Below, one piece after another: positions 7,436-9,346 of a stretch of DNA of 9,346 nt. Every line of letters begins with the position of its first letter. Position 1 is the first letter of the stretch. Source of the DNA: an uncultured Oscillospiraceae bacterium (GTDB lineage Bacteria > Bacillota > Clostridia > Oscillospirales > Acutalibacteraceae); contig URNF01000085.1 of the NCBI GenBank assembly GCA_900549155.1, positions 1-9,346 of the forward strand. The letters are read 5' to 3'. A program made the position numbers and the translations under genes. Under the pieces are notes generated by a model. The model made no database searches. It was not told the DNA's origin and saw only the letters and a program-made list of their open reading frames with translations.

Positions 7436-7744
7436 TCATTGCTTTTTTCTTGTGATAGTACGAAAAATAATACCGATAGCAATTTGAACAAAGCTTATGG
7501 CAAGAGGAATGAATACCATATAGCGTCCGAGATAACGGGTGTCTTCATCTCTGGAATTTATTGCAAGAATACCCAAAAACATAGTAATGAGCAGAAAAGC
7601 AGTAAAAATTCCGACAATGATTTTCAATACAACTTGAAAGTGTTTGTTGATTCGCTTTTGAGGAACGATCCATTGCATCAATGCAATGTAGCCATCTAAA
7701 ATAGAATCAAAAACCAATTCGAGCCAAAATCCTAAGCAGCCCAT
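7436..7744 (-). CDS. small two-helix membrane protein, unknown function
   Basis: I do not recognise a named family. The 102-residue product begins with a hydrophobic, acidic and possibly amphipathic segment, MGCLGFWLELVFDSILDGYI (1-20). A basic loop follows (29-37), then two transmembrane helices at about 38-62 and 75-96 separated by a charged hairpin NSRDEDTRYLGR (63-74), and a basic tail TRKKQ. By the positive-inside rule both ends should be cytosolic. The frame stays open to 7987 upstream, but that extension translates an inverted-repeat block with no protein character. The ATG at 7744, preceded by an AGAAAGAGAG purine run, is therefore preferred. It is convergent with the anti-sigma gene and shares its terminator. 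No clear promoter was seen. The membrane topology is clear; that it is a real gene is likely rather than certain. Confidence 0.68.
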   Translation of the reverse strand: MGCLGFWLELVFDSILDGYIALMQWIVPQKRINKHFQVVLKIIVGIFTAFLLITMFLGILAINSRDEDTRYLGRYMVFIPLAISFVQIAIGIIFRTITRKKQ

Positions 7745-8030
7745 AAAAAGACTCTCTTTCTGATGATATTTTGATGATGTAGCAGACGAAGCGTTGTAAG
7801 CGTATGCCGCCGGATGCAAAATCAGCCCCGTTTTTGCACTCTCCAATGGGGCAAAACAGACTGTGCGACGTCCTCGAAAACGCAAAGAAAAAGCCCTGAA
7901 ACCCAGCGGTTTCAAGGCCTTTTCGGTGGCAGAAGACAAAAGCTCGGCGACGGATAGCATCGCCCGCATGGATGAAATTAAATCCATCCATCGCCGCAGG
8001 GGATTTCTTCCACCCGCAGGGTGGATTTAA
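7745..8030. other. palindrome-rich intergenic block, possible dispersed repeat or structured RNA
   Basis: No trustworthy gene lies here, though long frames stay open by chance. Several inverted repeats follow one another: TGCAAAA/TTTTGCA (7815-7821, 7832-7838), the terminator stem at 7893-7918, GGCGA/TCGCC (7946-7950, 7960-7964), ATGGAT/ATCCAT (7968-7973, 7982-7987) and TCCACCC/GGGTGGA around a GCA loop (8009-8015, 8019-8025). Read on the minus strand, the hairpins precede a T-rich terminator, an arrangement typical of small or leader RNAs. The block is more GC-rich than the genes on either side. I have an impression that similar blocks recur in Clostridia, but this cannot be verified here. 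Confidence 0.4.
7884..7918 (-). terminator. minus-strand intrinsic terminator
   Basis: An 11-bp stem (7893-7903 with 7908-7918, one G-T wobble) has a four-base loop and is followed on the minus strand by TTTTTCTTT (7892-7884). Geometry and T-tract are good. It lies about 140 bases upstream of the small membrane protein and 250 bases beyond the lipoprotein stop. It could therefore end read-through from the lipoprotein gene, or end a short RNA made from the palindrome block. Confidence 0.7.
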
Positions 8031-8094
8031 CTGAAAAAGGCTCTTGCTTTCTATTGATGGGCGTGTTTCTAACACGGCGCGCTGATCTGGATGC

Positions 8095-8127
8095 CAAAAA
8101 TTCTGATTACCTTGAATTCGTTAATCA
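8095..8127 (-). terminator. weak terminator-like hairpin after the lipoprotein gene
   Basis: TGATTA (8104-8109) pairs with TAATCA (8122-8127) around a 12-base loop. Read on the minus strand it is followed by GAATTTTTGG. It lies about 45 bases past the lipoprotein stop. The stem is short and AT-rich, so the call is tentative. The stronger minus-strand hairpin is at 7893-7918. Confidence 0.3.
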
Positions 8128-8169
8128 AAATTCTATAATCTGAGTTGGGAAGTGTCGTCCCTCAACAAA

Positions 8170-8715
8170 TCACTTCATGATTTTTTCTCTAAATGCATTA
8201 ATAGATTTATTATCAAAGGTTGCGCAAACTCCAAAATCCACATATGAGTAAAGTTTATTATTTTTATCGACCTCAAAAATTCCTTGTTCTATTCCGGTGC
8301 AGTCATAAACAGTTTCTCCTTGAAAGATTTTAGAATTCAAAAGCAAAACATATTCATGGTCTATTTTAAGCTTAGTTTCATAGTCATCCGAATCAGGTTT
8401 TCCCATTTGCAAAACAGATACAAAACGAGTATTTTCACTTCCCTTTATAACTTCTTTCACGGTAATATTAATTTTAGAAGCATAAAGTACTTCGTCTTTG
8501 AAATTTTCCGAAACCTCGGTAATATTATTTACTACGCCGATAATAACCAATTCGCTGTCTGTGAATAATTTTTTTGCGTCTTCATATGTTTCAAGATCAC
8601 AGCTAAACCCTTCGGTATCTCTGGACCCCACAAACTTTGACACACCGGCAGTCTGTTTTTTGGTGCAACCAACCAGTAAAACAATCAAACACAAAAGTAT
8701 AATACATCTTTTCAT
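8170..8715 (-). CDS. secreted lipoprotein of unknown function
   Basis: This is a 181-residue protein with a textbook lipoprotein signal: basic MKR, a hydrophobic core (4-13) and the lipobox LVGC with Cys17 as the lipidated residue. After cleavage it should be anchored on the outer face of the membrane. The mature part has beta-rich, charged sequence, including SELVIIGVVNNITEV (54-68) and INITVKEVIKGSENTRFVSV (82-101). Then come HEYVLLLNS (120-128) and a C-terminal part with Cys139 and Cys164 that could form a disulfide. The pattern 'V-x-G-x-V, then V-x-V-x-x-V-x-KG' recalls small OB-fold/NTR-like extracellular domains, but this is a guess. The ATG at 8715 is set by a perfect AGGAGGA (8727-8721) and by the signal peptide. 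The longer frame to 8805 adds residues that would bury the signal. Base composition is clearly AT-richer than the uxa operon. Confidence 0.88.
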   Translation of the reverse strand: MKRCIILLCLIVLLVGCTKKQTAGVSKFVGSRDTEGFSCDLETYEDAKKLFTDSELVIIGVVNNITEVSENFKDEVLYASKINITVKEVIKGSENTRFVSVLQMGKPDSDDYETKLKIDHEYVLLLNSKIFQGETVYDCTGIEQGIFEVDKNNKLYSYVDFGVCATFDNKSINAFREKIMK

Positions 8716-8862
8716 GTTTATCCTCCTAACTCCAAGAAACATAACGATACCTTGATAAATCTGCTGTATCGTGAGCTTGTGGTTGCCAATAATTGCTCCA
8801 CCCAAATGTAGAACCTTTTCCTTAGAAGATAATTTATCATATCAGAACACTCGTTTGTTATT

Positions 8863-8891
8863 ATTGTACCGTATTTATGCATAAATGTCCA
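8863..8891 (-). promoter_or_regulatory. promoter of the lipoprotein gene
   Basis: On the minus strand TGGACA (8891-8886, five of six matches to TTGACA) is followed after exactly 17 bases by TACAAT (8868-8863, five of six matches to TATAAT). The predicted start near 8856 gives a leader of about 140 bases before the lipoprotein ATG, longer than needed. No other comparable promoter was found closer to the gene. The site sits just downstream, in the minus direction, of the hairpin at 8911-8942, which would insulate it. Confidence 0.65.
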
Positions 8892-8910
8892 TAGTGAATA
8901 GGTAAAAGTT

Positions 8911-8942
8911 AAAGTACCAAAGGCGTAAGGCTTTGGTACTTT
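8911..8942. terminator. perfect 12-bp hairpin, probable bidirectional terminator
   Basis: AAAGTACCAAAG (8911-8922) pairs perfectly with CTTTGGTACTTT (8931-8942) around GCGTAAGG. The minus-strand flank reads AACTTTT, and the stem itself ends in TTT on both strands. It lies upstream of the lipoprotein promoter and would block minus-strand read-through from beyond it. The T-tracts are modest. Confidence 0.55.
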
Positions 8943-9030
8943 GTGACCGTGTGACGAAATAGTACAATATGTAACCGATGTGCGTCTGCGTGCGCGAAGC
9001 ACTTATATATTATAACATAAAGTAAACCAA

Positions 9031-9204
9031 GTGATATGTCGAGCTGTGCTCGACGTGATATTTTTGCCTGCCGCAAAAGTGATATTGTTCGCTTTGCTCA
9101 CAGCGATATTATATTCGCCTTAAACTGCCGCAAGGCAATATCACTATGCGAAGCATAATATCACTGCCCGAAGGGCAATATCACTCGCTGTAAGGCGAAT
9201 ATAA
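9031..9204. repeat. array of short hairpins joined by GTGATATT/AATATCAC linkers
   Basis: The right half has three to four units of about 20 bases. Each is a small hairpin followed by AATATCACT: TGCC-GCAA-GGCA (9126-9137), ATGC-GAA-GCAT (9146-9156), GCCC-GAA-GGGC (9166-9176) and TCGC-TGTAAG-GCGA (9185-9198). Stem sequences differ but stay complementary, while the linkers are nearly constant. The left half runs in the opposite sense with GTGATAT linkers (9031-9037, 9055-9061, 9079-9085) and stems GTCGAGC-TGT-GCTCGAC (9038-9054) and TTTTGC-CTGCC-GCAAAA (9062-9078). A 14-bp perfect inverted repeat (9109-9122 with 9191-9204) can close the right half into a branched structure. No protein is encoded by it with any support. 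It may be a mobile or dispersed palindromic element, or a structured RNA. Confidence 0.8.
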
Positions 9205-9346
9205 CTGAAAAAAGCAATTGCCTTTTGCAATTGCTTTTTTCATGGCAGGGGCAGAAGGGCTCGAAGCTGCTTCGCAGCCCCTCTTGCGGTACCCGAAAAA
9301 ATCTTCGGGCTGCCGCTTTTCCTCGATTTTTTCGACCGCTGCGCCA
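9181..9346 (-). other. open minus-strand frame and further hairpins at the window edge
   Basis: A minus-strand frame enters from beyond the window and stays open for 54 codons, to a TGA at 9183-9181. Its first part (AAVEKIEEKRQPEDFFGYRK) is charged and protein-like. However, the frame reads straight through the terminator at 9207-9241, which a real gene rarely does. A second frame stops at 9242-9240, just before that hairpin, and would suit a gene end better, but its sequence is Lys/Arg/Ser-rich. Two more hairpins lie here: GGGCTCGAAG-CTG-CTTCG-C-AGCCC (9257-9280) and CCCGAA/TTCGGG (9292-9297, 9304-9309). I cannot tell whether this is a gene end or the continuation of the palindromic element. 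Confidence 0.25.
9207..9241. terminator. strong bidirectional intrinsic terminator
   Basis: A perfect 15-bp stem (9207-9221 with 9227-9241) has a CTTTT loop. It carries six A at its left foot and six T at its right, so it works in both directions. It directly follows the hairpin array and separates it from the sequence at the window edge. Confidence 0.85.

Noticed and set aside
7707..8075. 122-codon minus-strand frame through the palindrome block
   Set aside because: It reads through several hairpins and a T-rich terminator, and overlaps the small membrane protein in another frame. It lacks a good ribosome binding site. It is better explained as a frame left open by repeat sequence.
8057..8143. 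Short plus-strand frame (MGVFLTRRADLDAKNSDY..., 28 residues)
   Set aside because: It looks oddly protein-like and could be the tail of a decayed gene, but there is no ribosome binding site at a usable distance and no recognised family. It is too short to support.
8718..9002. 94-codon minus-strand frame upstream of the lipoprotein
   Set aside because: It spans the lipoprotein promoter and the hairpin at 8911-8942, has no ribosome binding site, and its sequence lacks protein features.
9126..9204. CRISPR-like direct repeats
   Set aside because: Units are about 20 bases with only hairpin stems between the constant parts, and those stems are self-complementary rather than unrelated spacers. No cas genes are present.
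9243..9285. tRNA-like 3' end on the minus strand (T-loop-like GCTTCGAGCC)
   Set aside because: The flanking bases do not form a T-stem or acceptor stem, and no anticodon arm can be found.

Overview
The window looks like chromosome from an anaerobic, gut-type Firmicute (Clostridia, probably Oscillospiraceae/Ruminococcaceae-like). This rests on strong AGGAGG-type ribosome binding sites, a moderately GC-rich hexuronate operon, an ECF sigma factor paired with a membrane protein of the kind common in Clostridia, and intergenic palindromic repeats of a style I associate with that group. The taxonomic placement is inference.

Positions 1-5418 (+) hold a tightly packed catabolic operon: a cytosolic alpha/beta hydrolase (66-1073), tagaturonate reductase UxaB (1078-2499), altronate dehydratase UxaA (2504-3997) and uronate isomerase UxaC (4015-5418). 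The gaps are 4, 4 and 17 bases. Together UxaC, UxaB and UxaA convert D-galacturonate to tagaturonate, altronate and 2-keto-3-deoxygluconate (KDG), the core of pectin use. KDG kinase, KDPG aldolase, the transporter and the regulator are not in the window and may lie upstream. The hydrolase probably removes ester groups from imported pectin fragments. The operon ends at a strong hairpin (5478-5509). Just before it lies a promoter-like sequence with a perfect 14-base palindrome.

Positions 5419-5891 are an AT-richer intergenic stretch that ends in a possible ECF-type promoter. Positions 5892-7287 (+) encode an ECF sigma factor and an overlapping single-pass membrane protein that is the likely anti-sigma factor. 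A bidirectional terminator (7378-7403) separates this pair from a convergent small two-helix membrane protein (7436-7744, -).

Positions 7745-8169 carry no gene I trust, but they hold a run of inverted repeats and a good minus-strand terminator, and may be a dispersed repeat or a structured RNA. An AT-rich lipoprotein gene (8170-8715, -) follows, with a good promoter about 150 bases upstream of its start. The last 450 bases are almost entirely palindromes. The most striking is an array (9031-9204) of short hairpins with different but self-complementary stems, joined by GTGATATT/AATATCAC linkers and followed by a 15-bp bidirectional terminator. This array is the least explained and most interesting part of the window.
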